Source: Capronia americana
Taxonomy: Eukaryota > Ascomycota > Eurotiomycetes > Chaetothyriales > Herpotrichiellaceae
Assembly (NCBI GenBank): GCA_016110215.1
Contig: JADWQD010000017.1
Coordinates: 496,001-560,000, forward strand
Length of the DNA stretch: 64,000 bases
Reading direction: 5' to 3'
Shown here: piece after piece, positions 1 to 11,101 of the stretch
Layout: every line of letters starts with the position of its first letter
Numbering within the stretch: the first letter of the stretch is position 1
Made by a program: the position numbers and the translations under genes
The notes under the pieces: model-generated
Database searches by the model: none
What the model was told of the DNA's origin: nothing
What the model saw: the letters and a program-made list of their open reading frames with translations, nothing else

Positions 1-666
1 CTTACTACTTATATTTATATAGCTTTATATAGTTTACTATACTTTCTAACTTCTCTAGCGAGATATTATAAGACTTAAGCTCTACTAATATTTATAGTCT
101 CTTAAGCTGCTTCTAGCTAAACTTAATTCTATTCTAGATATCTTACTACCTAGATATACCTTTCTAGGAAGTATTAAGGTAGAGCTATTCTAGCTTATTA
201 ACCTTACCTAGTGTTAGATCTTAGTAAGAAAGCGATAAAATATCTCTATATACTTACTAGATTATCGCCTTTTAAATTAACGTTTATTAAATTATTAAAT
301 TAAATTTACTTAGTTAAAGTACTATAGATTATAACTAGAAGAGTAATAAAGGGCTAATATATATCACTAAGTTCATCGCGTAGTTCTTTAACTATATTAG
401 GACTTCGCTATATATCTCCCTTTAGCTGGTCGATTAGCTCGACCTAGGTATAGGGTGATAAGGCCGTCCGTCCTATAACCGCTTTAATATATAGGTATAG
501 TAGCGTTCGCTATAATTTAAGCTTATCTTTATATTATTTAATGAACTACCTTTTATAGATAGCTCGCTTAACGAACTAAAGGCCGTTATAATAGTATTCT
601 ACCGCGGAGATAAATAAAGGTACCGCTCCTAGCACTAGGCTAAGAACCTTAATCCCCGATATAGAT
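1..666 (-). pseudogene. RIP-mutated relic of a fungal HeLo-like/DUF7580-type gene (N-terminal part, runs off the left edge)
   Basis: On the minus strand, from about 664 downward, a stop-riddled frame reads GIKVLSLVLGAVPLFISAVE followed by YYYNGL, then segments such as AVIGRTALSPYT and VELIDQLKGDI. This is the layout of the N-terminus of a large fungal family whose proteins begin with a hydrophobic helix (GLVLGVLPLVISA...), then basic helices and a W-P linker (HeLo-like/DUF7580 proteins). The stops are TAA and TAG, as expected from RIP of CAA/CAG/TGG. The codon before TCG-GGG-ATT is ATA, which may be a former ATG. A further match to the middle of the family (KFS..KRL.., LEKLESIVN) reads at about 20-110. 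Family assignment is from memory of the pattern, with moderate confidence. The relic is non-functional as it stands. Confidence 0.5.
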
Positions 667-1584
667 AATTAATCCGGATTCCGTAAAACTTATAGACTCT
701 ATAGAGTAGAATTCACTATATAAAACGGAGTAGACTTTCGTAATACTTTTATTTATGTTCGGCAGCTTTTTAACCGCCTATAAAAGCGGAGCGAAGTACG
801 TCACGGGGGGGGGGGGGGGAGCTACTACTACTAGCTGCCTACGCTACGCCCTACTAATTTCTATATCCTAACTAATCGATTTTAGTAACGCTTATAGTCT
901 TACTAGCTTAGTAAGTTTACCCTATAGTCTACCTTAATACTCTATAGCTAAAGCTAATAACTACTTATACTTAAACTTTAATAATCTTAATAGCCTAGGG
1001 CCTATAATTAGTAAGTATCTACTTACTATAAAGTAAGGTATATAGACTAAATCCTTTCTATATAGTATAAATAAGTTCGCTATCTAGTATAGTATAGGAC
1101 TTTATTATAGTAAATTCCGCTAAATCCTTACCCTTATTAACTAAGATAAAGCTATAGCTCATTAAATACCGCTACTCTTTATATAGCTAGAAGAAATACG
1201 ACCTATCCTAACTATCTTAGACCTTTATAACGAGTTTAAGTAATTCTAAGTCTAGGCCGATAATATAGGGGTATTTATATCCGACTATACGTCTCTTAAC
1301 TATAGGCTACGCGAGGCACTTAATATTAAATAGGGTATTATATTATTACTATATAGTCTTAACTCTAATCTTACTAAAGGTATCCTACTTAAAAGGCTTA
1401 TCGGCGTCGCTAATAAGTACTAGTATTAGCTCTCCTTAAGGAGGACTATAATTATAGCGACGAAGATAAGCCTATACCCGATATAAATAAAGAAGAGAGC
1501 TCTAATAACGATATAGAAGCACTGATAGACTTAGAAATTATACACCTAGAGATCTAGAATTAGCTTAACTATATCTCTAACCTT
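667..1584. repeat. AT-rich RIP-degenerate sequence, unclassified
   Basis: This stretch is rich in TA dinucleotides and has no open frame of useful length. It includes a run of 15 G at 805-819. Fragments on the plus strand (900-1500) look like former coding sequence with TAA/TAG interruptions, but no family could be recognised. It is the left flank of the retrotransposon insertion and presumably continues at 7722. Confidence 0.5.
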
Positions 1585-1589
1585 ATCAC
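1585..1589. repeat. Target site duplication ATCAC (left copy)
   Basis: ATCAC immediately precedes the left LTR and is repeated exactly at 7717-7721 immediately after the right LTR. Five-base duplications are usual for Ty3/gypsy integrases. Confidence 0.9.
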
Positions 1590-1953
1590 TATAACGGCAC
1601 ATTATACTAATAGGATGAAGGCAGGGTAAACGCTGTGTAAAGGTATAGATTGCTCAATACGAAGAGACTAAACTAGAGAGAGAAGGAAAATATCTAAAAG
1701 GGACGGTCGCGCCTGGCCTCAGATGAAGGTATACCTCTGCTAAGGGTTCTGGTATGCGCGCGCACCGCTAAGAATCCTAGTCACGTGCAGCTAATTATAT
1801 ATGGCCGTATAACTTACACGGGTATATTACCTAATCAGGATAAGGCTTAGTAAAGCTCGATTCCTAATCTGGTAGCTGTCGCTATAATAATCTTTCTCTA
1901 TATCTATACTAGTCTAGCTACTCTATATACTAGGCACGTCTCGTTCCGTAACA
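1590..1953 (-). repeat. 3' LTR (left copy)
   Basis: The LTR is 364 bp, the same length as the partner at 7353-7716. Read on the minus strand the LTR ends are TG...CA, but here RIP has altered both ends on the plus strand (TATAACGG... and ...CCGTAACA). All differences that I could find from the partner are transitions. In the right two thirds this copy is the more mutated one; near its left end it is the less mutated one. Confidence 0.92.
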
Positions 1954-1970
1954 TTACCCCCCCCTCTAAG
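1954..1970 (-). other. Polypurine tract of the retrotransposon
   Basis: The minus strand reads CTTAGAGGGGGGGGTAA directly before the 3' LTR. This AGAGGGGGGGG run is the expected plus-strand primer site and confirms the minus-strand orientation of the element. Confidence 0.75.
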
Positions 1971-2039
1971 GAAGCCTGTCCTTAGGCTTTATCGTCGTCA
2001 GTATAGTCCGGCGCGTCTTTATTATTCTCCTAATAGTGA

Positions 2040-5000
2040 ATCCACTCTTATAATCATTTCGGGGGGCCTAGTTATTGAGGGTAACTATTATAATAGTCCC
2101 GGATCTTATATAGTGTATTCTTAAAGTTAAAGGCCGGGTACCACTCTAGATCCTCATCCTAGCCTAGCTACTAAACTTAATATTATAACCTACCATAATA
2201 CTTCTATACGGCTAAGACTTCCTTAACTTCCTATTTATTTTTATCGTTTACCTTAATCGGCGGCGGGGGATTATTAACCTATCCCGGAAGGGGGTCTTCT
2301 ACGGCCTTACGTAAACGGTCTAGAGAGAGGACCGGATAGATCTTCATCAAGTCTAGTAAGTCTAACTTAAAAGAGTTACCGACCTTCTCTAGTATCCGGA
2401 AAGGGCTAGCTATTTAGTGCGCTAGTTTTCGGCTTAGTTAATCTATTTTCTAGTTCTTAGTGGACACCTATACTAGGTCTCCTTCCGTGAAATCAACTTC
2501 CCGGTGATACTTATCGGCTTATTATTATTACTACGCTTATACACCTAATATAGTAGTATAGGCGGATTACTAGGCGTCTTATATCCTCTCTATATACTTT
2601 CGGGCTTCTTCTTAGCTAAGTCTTTCCTATACTATAGCCGGCTCACCTAGCTAGTTTTAATTAAAAGATATATAAGGCTTATATCTATTTTCAAAATAGA
2701 AAGAGCTTATCTTAATTAAATTATATAGTAGTAGTACTTATATAAAGTCTATAATTAAGAGAAGATTAGACTAGTTATCTTAATAGTAGTTAATAAATAG
2801 ATAAAGTCGTTAATCTAGATATTAGTTTATAATCTCTATTTAGCCGTCTATCTAGGGGTAGAAAGCGGTAAATAGCTTTAACTTTATACCTAAAATATAG
2901 TAGAACTCCGTTTAGAATATTAAAATAAATTATAGTCCTTAATTAGATATAATAGTATCTAGGGGTCTATAGTTATAGTATATATATATAATAAATAGTT
3001 ATACTATATTCTTTATAGTTATAGTTTTTAAATATAGTAGAGAGTATACTTATTTACTTAGTCGGTCTATAATTACTAAGATATTATTAAAACCCTTTAC
3101 GTCCTTTAGGAATAACTTAAAGTCTATAGAGATATACTACTAAGAGCGGTCGGGGACGGATAGTAACTTTAATATATCCGGAGGTAAATCTCGCGGGATA
3201 GTTATATAATAATAGATATAGTAATTTTAGATAAATTAGGTGATATCTTAAGGGAGGTTTAGCTAATAGTATTAAGTCTATAATAGTTCTATAGTTTTAT
3301 TATAATCTAGATAAGCTATTAATATCTAGTTATAAACCTCTTTAATTAACTTTATATATAAGTAGTCTATATTAAGGACTACTAGTCGACCTTAGTATAG
3401 TAATAGTCTCTATAATAGTTTCTATAGGGCCTACTAATCTTACACCTTCTAATATTCTTTCTTTAGGGTCTCGCTTTACTTATTAGCTTATAAGACCCGG
3501 TCTACTAGAAGTAACGGCTCTATATTTAATAGAGCTAGCTATAACTCCTAATAAATCCGAGGATCTAATATTTCGGGGCCTAGTATAACTTATATTCTCT
3601 TATTCTATATAACTTCTTTCTAACCTTCTTATTCTTACTTACACCGGGTTAGGGCATCCGCTTTCTTATTCTAGCGACCCGGTCGGAATATAATCTAGAA
3701 GTAGTACTAGGAGAGCGATATTACCTATTAGGCTTAACGAGCCGTTAATTACCGCTTAGTTATAAAGTATTATAAGGCCTAATAATTAGTAAAGATTTAG
3801 AACTAGTTTATAACGCTCTATAGTTCTAGTTACTAATACTCTAAGGTACTTATAATAGTAAGTATCTCCTTATTATAGATATTATAGTTATATTCTATAG
3901 AGGCTATAGTCTTTAAGTAGTAGGCGATAGGGTACCAGCGGCCGTTAATAGGATTTAGCTATAATAAAACCGCTACTAATACTCTATTAGAGGCGTTAGT
4001 CTCTAGTATAGTTTATCGCTCCGGGTAAAAGTAGCTAAGGACGGGGGCTATTAATAGTCGTAACTTTAGTTCTTTAAACGCCTTCTAGTAATCTTTATTA
4101 AATAGAAAGGGGTAGTCTTTCTTAATTAGTTATATTAGGGGTTTCACTATCCGGCTATACTAGTAGATAAATATATAATAGTAGTTATAAAAACCTAGAA
4201 ATAACTAAATACCCTTTACTATAGTGAAAACCTACTAATCCTTAATAACTTAGATCTTTACTAGGTTTATCTTAATACCTTCTATAGAGATTATAAATTC
4301 TAGATATTAGGTCTCCTTAACGCTAAACTCGCTTTTCTTAATATTAACTTATAGTCCGGCTTTCTGTAGATACTCTAGGACCTTCTTAACTTATTTAGCG
4401 TACTCTAGTTTATTCTTAGAATAGATTAGGATATTATTAAGGTAGACCGTAATAAAATTATCTAAGAAATTAAATAGAACGTCGTTTATATAACGCTAAT
4501 AGATTATAGGCCTATTAGTTAATCTAAATAATAGTACTTTATACTTATAGGCGCCGTAGTAAGTCCGGAATATTATTAATTCCTCGGAATCTAGGTGTAT
4601 TTAAATATAGTGAAAGGCTTACTATATATTAAACTTTATAAATATATAGGCTTTCTAAAGTTATACTAGGGTCTTATTAATTAGAGGTAATAGGTAATAA
4701 TCCTTTTTTATTATAGCGTTTAGCTTCTAATAATTAACGTAAAAATATAGCCCCCTATTTAACTTCTCTATAAATAGTATAGGGGACGCGTATAGTACCT
4801 AACTTAGCTCGATAAATCCCTTCGAGAGATTCTCTTTAAGGTATTTCTTAATAAGGAGTAGTTCCGGTGTACTTTTCCGATAAAGGGGGCTATACCCTAA
4901 GGAGCTTTCACCTTCTAGCTAGATCTTATAGTTATATAGTCGGGGCGGAGGAAGAGTATTAGACTTCGCCTTTAAGAAGACGTCTTTAAAGTCGATATAT

Positions 5001-7150
5001 TCTTTCGGGAGTAATTATTCTATTAGCTAATTATCGGTCTCTTCTTTAAGTTATCTATCTTTAAGTATCTATTTAATCTTATAGAGGCTAGTACTATAAA
5101 TAGTATTATTAGCTTTCTTAATATTTTAATAGAAACCTACGGCTCTAATTATAGTGATATTAACTTTTACACTAAAGGTATTAACTAGGGGTAAAGTAAT
5201 TTTTCTTTTAATTATTAGTTCCGATAGAGTTTAGTTAACCTTCACTAATTCCTACCTTATAATCTATAGCCGTTAATAAAGGTCCTATTTATATATTTAA
5301 GGGGTTATAGTATATAGACTAGTTCTAGTAGCCTTTACCGGTAGTACTTAGACTAAGCCTTATCTAGAGTTCATTTTCTATTATAGTATATTATAAAGTT
5401 AGGCTTATCGCCCGTTAGCTTATTATTTATCCTCTATCGCGAATATCCGGTCGCGTTTTTCTATATCTTCTTAGTATCGAGAAAGAATAGCCGTAACCTA
5501 AAGGTTTTTTTAAGGTGTATATATCTCTTTTATAAAGGTTGATTTATACTAGTGGTCTTAGGGCTAGAGTAGATACTAATTCTGTATATCTAGCTAAATA
5601 TTAAAATAAGTAAATTATTTACGGCCGAGGATAACCTTATAACTCCCTAAGTCTAAAATAAGTATAGGGAGATCCTTTTATCGCCTCTTATTAACTTCTA
5701 GATATAGAGTTAATATTTCGGAGACGGGCTTTCCGGGTCTTCTATTATAGCCTTTCACGATATAGAGATACTCTAACCGTGTAGTAGTAATATTTAGAAA
5801 TTAAGATAGGTCTTACGCGAGTTTTATATTAATAAAGATAAATCCGTTTACTTTAGAATTAGCTAAGGTAAAGGTTTAAACTATATATCTATTAAATAAT
5901 AATTTATATAGTATAGTAAAGTGCTTTCCGCCTAATAACTAACTTAGATTAATAAAAGTTATATTAATATTATACTTCCCTAAGGAGGAGACTTCCCCTA
6001 GAGTTATTCTTTTCCCTATTCATCCTTTATATCCTTACCTACTTTAATAGCCTTATTCTCCGCCTTTAAAGGGTAGTTACGAGAGATGTATCTAGGTTAT
6101 CGGTAAGTGAAGTAAGCGCCGGCTCGGCTTAAGGCCTATTTTATTATATTATTATAGGTGGGTCGAGTATATAGAGTTTAGCTGCCTTCTCGCTTAGGTA
6201 TTAAGAATAAGGCCGGTGTTACTTAAGGGTTTAGTACGGGGGGAGGAGTAACTCGGGTAGCCGCTATAGGGGTACGCTTAGTCGCTAGTCTAGCTTTAAT
6301 CCGGTTGATACGTTCCTAGAGGCGGTAGAGGCCTTAGTTAAGTACTTAGTAATAGTTAGTGATGTCTTAGTATATTATAAGTATTTTAAATATAGATAGG
6401 ACCGTAGTCTAGAGGTTAATAATAAGCTTATTATATAGGTCGAGGTATAGGTCTTTAACGAGGATCTTTATAATATTAATAAGGTAAAGGAATTTTATAT
6501 AGAATTTAGGAAAGGTCTAATTCTTTTTTATCACTAGTTATTAATATTCTTATTAAGTATTTAAGGTTTTATATAGGTTAATATAGATATTATTTAGAAA
6601 GTCTAGTATCTCTATAGCGTTTATAAATAGGTTAATAGTATTAGTACTATAGCGGGCCTATAGGAAAGTTTATACTTCTCTCTTTATATAGCTGAAGATA
6701 TATACTATCTTAGTGCGCTCACCTTAGTTAGTGTTCATATTAAGTTTATTAAGGATCTAGGTCTTCCAGCTCTTATAGCTAGATTCAGCCTTACCATCGG
6801 AAAGCTAGTCGGGGTCCGGAAGGTTAAAGGGCTTATATCGTGCTGGGTCTAGTCCTAGGGTCGAGTTTTAGTTTCGTTTAATATAGTTAATAATAGCTTA
6901 TTTCTATATAATCTAGGTATTAAGGTCGGTAATCTATTCTTTTTAGTTAATAATCTAGATTTAGTAGTCGTAAATAGTGCCTTCCTAATCTATAATAGTG
7001 TTTCGTCCCTAAGCTATTACTTCTAGGAGGGTCTATTTAAGTATCGCCTTAATATCTATAATAGTCTTATATCTCAGTAATTACTATAGTTACGGGGCTA
7101 AGTTAATATCGCCGGCTATATATAAGTCGTGTCGGTTTATATTAGTTAGT
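2040..7150 (-). pseudogene. gag-pol coding region of the retrotransposon, destroyed by RIP
   Basis: No ORF survives, but the domains can be read through the stops. The gag zinc knuckle reads AYFTYR*PRYISRNYPLK at about 6072-6125, where three cysteines read as Tyr and one as Ala. The RT palm motif YLNNILIYS lies at about 4420-4445, after FRLTNRP. RNase H begins with LETNAS near 3990. The integrase core lies around 3040-3150. The chromodomain spans about 2060-2215. Most stop codons are TAA or TAG at former CAA, CAG or TGG positions. Protease should lie between gag and RT, but I could not identify it with confidence. Confidence 0.85.
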
Positions 7151-7340
7151 TCGGCTTCTACATTCTATTCGATGGTTAGTAAGACAGTATAGTTGTCGGC
7201 CTTAGGTTCATTTAATTCAGTCGGTCGTACTATAATTGGCGTGTTCAGTCCGTGACAGTGTAGTTGTCGGCTTCGGTTAGTTCGGATCGATTCGGTCGTG
7301 GTGGGATATTATAGTTCCTTCCCAGGATGGTTAAGGGGTG

Positions 7341-7350
7341 AGTTTAGTCT
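7341..7350 (-). other. Probable primer-binding site, self-priming type
   Basis: Two bases inside the 5' LTR border the minus strand reads AGACTAAACT. The same 10-mer occurs on the plus strand inside the LTR (7428-7437), so the element's own transcript would carry AGTTTAGTCT in the R region and could pair perfectly with this site. No match to the 3' end of a common tRNA (TGG...) is evident. This is the arrangement of Tf1/sushi-type elements that prime from their own 5' end. Confidence 0.55.
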
Positions 7351-7352
7351 AA

Positions 7353-7716
7353 TGTGACGGTACGTTATACTAATAGGATAAAGGTAGGGTAAACGCTATA
7401 TAAAGGTATAGATTACTCAATACGAAGAGACTAAACTAGAGAGAGAAGGAAAATATCTAAAAGGGACGGTCGCGCCTGGCCTCAGATGAAGGCATGCCTC
7501 TGCTAAGGGTTCTGGTATACGCGCGCACCGCTAAGAATCCTAGTCACGTGCAGCTAATTATATATGGCCGTGCAACTTGCACGGGCATATTACCCAATCA
7601 GGATAAGGCTTGGCAAAGCCCGATTCCCAATCTGGCAGCTGTCGCCATAACAACCTTCCTCTATATCTATGCCAGTCCAGCTACTCTATATGCCAGGCAC
7701 GTCTCGTTCCGTGACA
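7353..7716 (-). repeat. 5' LTR (right copy)
   Basis: The LTR is 364 bp. On the minus strand it starts TGTCACGG and ends CCGTCACA, so the TG...CA termini are intact. A TATATAA motif on the minus strand at about 7558-7568 may be the promoter. The open frame at 7494-7724 on the plus strand is not a gene: it exists because this part of the LTR kept its CpA and TpG sites. Confidence 0.93.
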
Positions 7717-7721
7717 ATCAC
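7717..7721. repeat. Target site duplication ATCAC (right copy)
   Basis: Exact copy of 1585-1589, directly after the right LTR. Confidence 0.9.
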
Positions 7722-8715
7722 TAAGCTTATCTACTTAGCTCGCGTTATTCGAGTTTTAGGAGTGTAAAGTCGTGCCACTAAAGCCGTAAGGTATATATAT
7801 TATAACGAGTATAGGATTAATTAGACTAAGGTATTCGAGGAGATATATTTACCGTCCGTTCTTCACTATTAGTTCTAAGTAACGGGGCCCCTACTACTAA
7901 GGCTATATAAAGTTATTTCTTCGCGGCGCCGGTAATTTATATATTAATAGACCTATTAGAAATAGCTCGCTTATAATAGAGTAGCTTTAGACTATACTAA
8001 TTTCCCTACTACTACACTATTACTTCTAGACTAGACACCGCTATTCTAACGGCTAGGTCTCGCCGTTATATAGATTTCCGGAGCTAATATCACCGATTAA
8101 TATAAGCTAGCCCTTAGTACTATTTACCCGCTAACTCTTATAATAATATTTCGAATAACCGAGTTAAAAAGGTTAGCCCCTTTTACTATTATAGTATCTA
8201 TAACGAAACTAGTGATAAACACTATAGACTTTCTATAGCCGCCCTCTATTTCGGATAAGGCTATATATTTTTAGTATCTATACTATTACTTACTAATTAA
8301 GGTATATAAATATACTTTAGTAACTTAGAGAAAATATCTTCTTAATAACCTAAAACCTTTTATATATATTAAGCTAATCTACTCTAATCTATATATTATT
8401 TTAGAAACCTAGAATAACTAAATAAAATATTATAGATAGATATATACTATAGAATAGTAGTATAAAGGAATTAAGCCGGACCATCCCCCGTCGCGATTTA
8501 TAAATCCTAAGGAGTATTCCGATCACCTCTTAAGCGACTATATATCTAATCTCTCCCTACACGCCGTAGCCAGAATAGTTAATAGAGGCGGAGGCCTATC
8601 TTAAGAGCCGTTTAAGAGCTGCCTATTCTACGATTTTCAATAGTATAGTAATATTTTAGCGAGCGCCTCATTAATAGCGCTAGAAATAATAAAAGCCAAA
8701 TAAAGCAAGCTTTAA
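7722..8715. repeat. AT-rich RIP-degenerate sequence, right flank of the insertion
   Basis: The TA-rich texture is the same as in 667-1584, of which it is presumably the continuation before the retrotransposon inserted. There is no surviving ORF and no recognisable family. Base composition returns to normal between about 8,650 and 8,800. Confidence 0.5.
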
Positions 8716-10386
8716 GGCCATATTTTCGACCATCTAATTTCCATATTTCTACTCGCCTTACCTAAAAGAGAAGACCTTAAAGACTCAGTAAGTAACGATA
8801 ATCAGTCGGGCTTACGCAGGGGAAGCGTCCTAGTTAGTCTGAGGACAGAATTGTCAGACCGTTCCCCGCTTTCTAGCTTTAGATCGGCAAGTCAGCCGGA
8901 ATCAGACTCACAGCGATCGCTACAGGGAATCAGTGGTCTTCCTCCTGCTCAGCGAACAACCACCCCGACACTGGCCAATGACGTTCCTAGTGAAGCATCA
9001 AGGAGATTCATTAAAGAGATAGAAAGTTCCGTCGAAATCACAAATCCTAAGGACAAACACACGTCAATCAATGCGGATGATGAGCGGGCCATCCGAGAAC
9101 GAGCTGAACGTTCATCAAGGCGAAAACGGGCGCGTCAAAGAGTGCAACGAGTACAAGGTTCGCCACAGCGATCAGCGCCTCCAACACCAAATCTATCCCC
9201 GCTGCCAGAATCAGGATCTTCTCCCGTCCGTGCCATAGCATCTGTGGATCTAGAAGGGGGCTCTCAGGAGCATTTTCTCTTTGAACTTCGCAAATGGACC
9301 CACGAGGTCTGGACTCAAGGTCACTGGGATGCAAACCCGCTCGCGGGGCACGACCGTGGAACTCAGTGCTGTCGATCCTTGGTCTCAGATCTCACTGCTG
9401 GCGTAGATCTTTTCGAGGACGGAAGGCACGAATCTGCATGGCGGTATTGGAACTTTGCCTTCAGTCGGCTTCAGAAGCCAGATCTTTTCAAGACGTACCA
9501 ACCCGAGGTGCCCATGCGCCTCCTCTTCGAGTCGGGCAGGCTGATGTCGAGTGGCCATGAGGCACTAGCTAAGGTTTTGCTGCAATCTATAAGCAAGTGG
9601 GCATGTTCCTTCCTGGACGATACGGACCCTCGTTACGCTCTTTTCGGCTGTTTCGCTGATATCGATCCATCGTCGATAAAAGATCTACATCCTCACGCTG
9701 CACGATTATTGTTTGAGGGCCTGGAAACCCGGTTGGCCCTTTCCAACCCGATGCTGGTTGAACTCCGCCTCACCACTACCCTCGATCTACTGTGGAATGA
9801 CCCAAATCTGGACTTGTCGGAATGGATTCCTAGCGATAAGAGCATCCGCACCAGAGTGTATGGACACCCTAGCCTGTGGGATTCATATTCGCACTTGCTT
9901 CAGGCTTACGCATTCATCGCCAAGGATTCGTATGACGAAGCCGATGACCGTCTTGCGGAAGCTACCGACTCCCTATTTGCTGCAGAGAAGAAAAACATCG
10001 ACAGCTGGCATGTCGCATGGACGTACTTGCGGATCGGAAAATTGGAATTTTCCAAAGAGCGTTATCCAGAAGCCCGTCGGAACATGAATATCGCGTTGAG
10101 ATATAGCCAGAATGAAGTCGAATTCAACCACAATATTTCTGCGCAGATTTGCTTACACCAACTACGCCTGGCTCAGGTAGTAGATAATCGAGAAGACGTT
10201 TATTTATGGAACCGAATGCTCGAGAGTATAGAGACACAAGCCCAGGAGACGGAGAAGGAGATGGAGAAGCAGAGGGAGACGACGATAGAGAAGGGGAGGG
10301 AAAACGAGAAGGAGAAGGAGATCGAGGAGATAATGGGAAAGAAAAGACCTTCTTCGCCTCAAGGCCATAGGCATAAGACAATATAG
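8716..10386 (+). CDS. Gene without visible start: TPR-like C-terminal region of a fungal Clr5-type protein, at the transposon border
   Basis: The frame is open from 8716 to the TAG at 10384-10386, but the first ATG lies deep inside the protein (the methionine of VPMRLLF). The start must therefore be lost, or sit in an upstream exon now inside the RIP-mutated block. A possible acceptor (GACAG) lies at 8844-8848. The body has a Ser/Pro/Arg-rich N-terminus, then a helical repeat region (HESAWRYWNFAFSRL, LLFESGRLMSSGHEALAKVL, SYSHLLQAYAFIAKDSYDEA, TYLRIGKLEFSKERYPEARR). The end is highly charged, rich in Glu and Lys, over the last 50 residues. The repeats resemble the C-terminal half of Pezizomycotina proteins that begin with a Clr5 domain, but no Clr5 domain is visible here. 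Coding texture after 8850 is normal with no RIP stops. It may be a truncated gene or a recent pseudogene. Confidence 0.5.
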   Translation, partial: GHIFDHLISIFLLALPKREDLKDSVSNDNQSGLRRGSVLVSLRTELSDRSPLSSFRSASQPESDSQRSLQGISGLPPAQRTTTPTLANDVPSEASRRFIKEIESSVEITNPKDKHTSINADDERAIRERAERSSRRKRARQRVQRVQGSPQRSAPPTPNLSPLPESGSSPVRAIASVDLEGGSQEHFLFELRKWTHEVWTQGHWDANPLAGHDRGTQCCRSLVSDLTAGVDLFEDGRHESAWRYWNFAFSRLQKPDLFKTYQPEVPMRLLFESGRLMSSGHEALAKVLLQSISKWACSFLDDTDPRYALFGCFADIDPSSIKDLHPHAARLLFEGLETRLALSNPMLVELRLTTTLDLLWNDPNLDLSEWIPSDKSIRTRVYGHPSLWDSYSHLLQAYAFIAKDSYDEADDRLAEATDSLFAAEKKNIDSWHVAWTYLRIGKLEFSKERYPEARRNMNIALRYSQNEVEFNHNISAQICLHQLRLAQVVDNREDVYLWNRMLESIETQAQETEKEMEKQRETTIEKGRENEKEKEIEEIMGKKRPSSPQGHRHKTI

Positions 10387-11101
10387 TGTCCGTTGTTAGG
10401 AATAGACCTTTTGAACTGGGGCGAGGCTTCATTGCCAATAGGGGCTGTTCAGGCGGCGGCGGCACTGCCTCTTACATGGTTGCAGCGTTACATCTTGACG
10501 GTAGACCAATCAATAATAATGCAGCTGTATTGTATGCTTGTATGTATGCATGGCACTGCTGGCCCATATGCTATCCAAGTATGAATGAATGTATGCCAAC
10601 AAAAAAAGGAAGGCCACACAGCCATGCGCTTGGACTAGTGCCTTAGCCAATCATAACGCAGAGATACGTGCCTGTACAATGTACAGGGCTATCCTACTTC
10701 AGCCTCGCCGAAGTGCAAATTTCAACAGCCGTAAGGTTCTTATAGCGGTTAAAAGCGGCGGCGCGCCTAGCCCTCGGCTATATTCGAAAGGGTGGGACCG
10801 CCTTGACCGCAGGCGGATTTCCCGCTAACGACTTTACGCACCAAAGGCTGAGTCCCTGTACGGAGTCCATCAACTACTAATGACTTCTTTACCCCTCAAG
10901 GACAATTGAGGGGCACGTCCAGTGTGTCAAGGCGAGAAGCTTCTCCTGGCACCCAACTCACTGTTTCGACGCGCGACCTCATATCGGACTTTTGAAACAA
11001 TTTGATCAATTGATCAATACTTAGGATAATTACTTAATTTACACCTGTGTCCTGTCTCGTCCCTTCCTGTCCGGGCCTCGTCGTAATTACTATCTGCCAA
11101 C
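10387..11101. other. Intergenic region
   Basis: Short TGTATG repeats lie around 10530-10600. The region ends in the 5' leader of the GFA-domain gene. No RNA gene or further ORF with family resemblance was seen. Confidence 0.5.

Larger units (their letters stand above)
1590..7716 (-). mobile_element. Full-length Ty3/gypsy chromodomain LTR retrotransposon, RIP-inactivated
   Basis: The element is 6,127 bp, bounded by two 364-bp LTRs and a 5-bp target duplication. It reads on the minus strand. Landmarks in order are a gag zinc knuckle (about 6072-6125), reverse transcriptase with YLNNILIYS (about 4420-4445), RNase H with LETNAS (about 3990), integrase core with YISIDF and ILVIIDRLSKY (about 3040-3150), a chromodomain with WYPAFNFKN (2117-2143), a polypurine tract next to the left LTR, and a primer-binding site next to the right LTR. 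The order RT-RNase H-IN-chromodomain defines the chromovirus branch of Ty3/gypsy. The catalytic aspartate pair of RT reads NN and the coding region is full of TAA/TAG stops, as RIP of CpA/TpG sites gives. The copy cannot be autonomous. It inserted into already repetitive sequence. Confidence 0.93.

Noticed and set aside
7494..7724. 76-codon open frame on the plus strand
   Set aside because: It lies inside the right LTR of the retrotransposon and exists only because that part escaped RIP. The homologous left LTR has stops.
9068..9334. Short overlapping frames within the gene at 8716-10386
   Set aside because: No family resemblance; they overlap a longer frame with a consistent repeat pattern.
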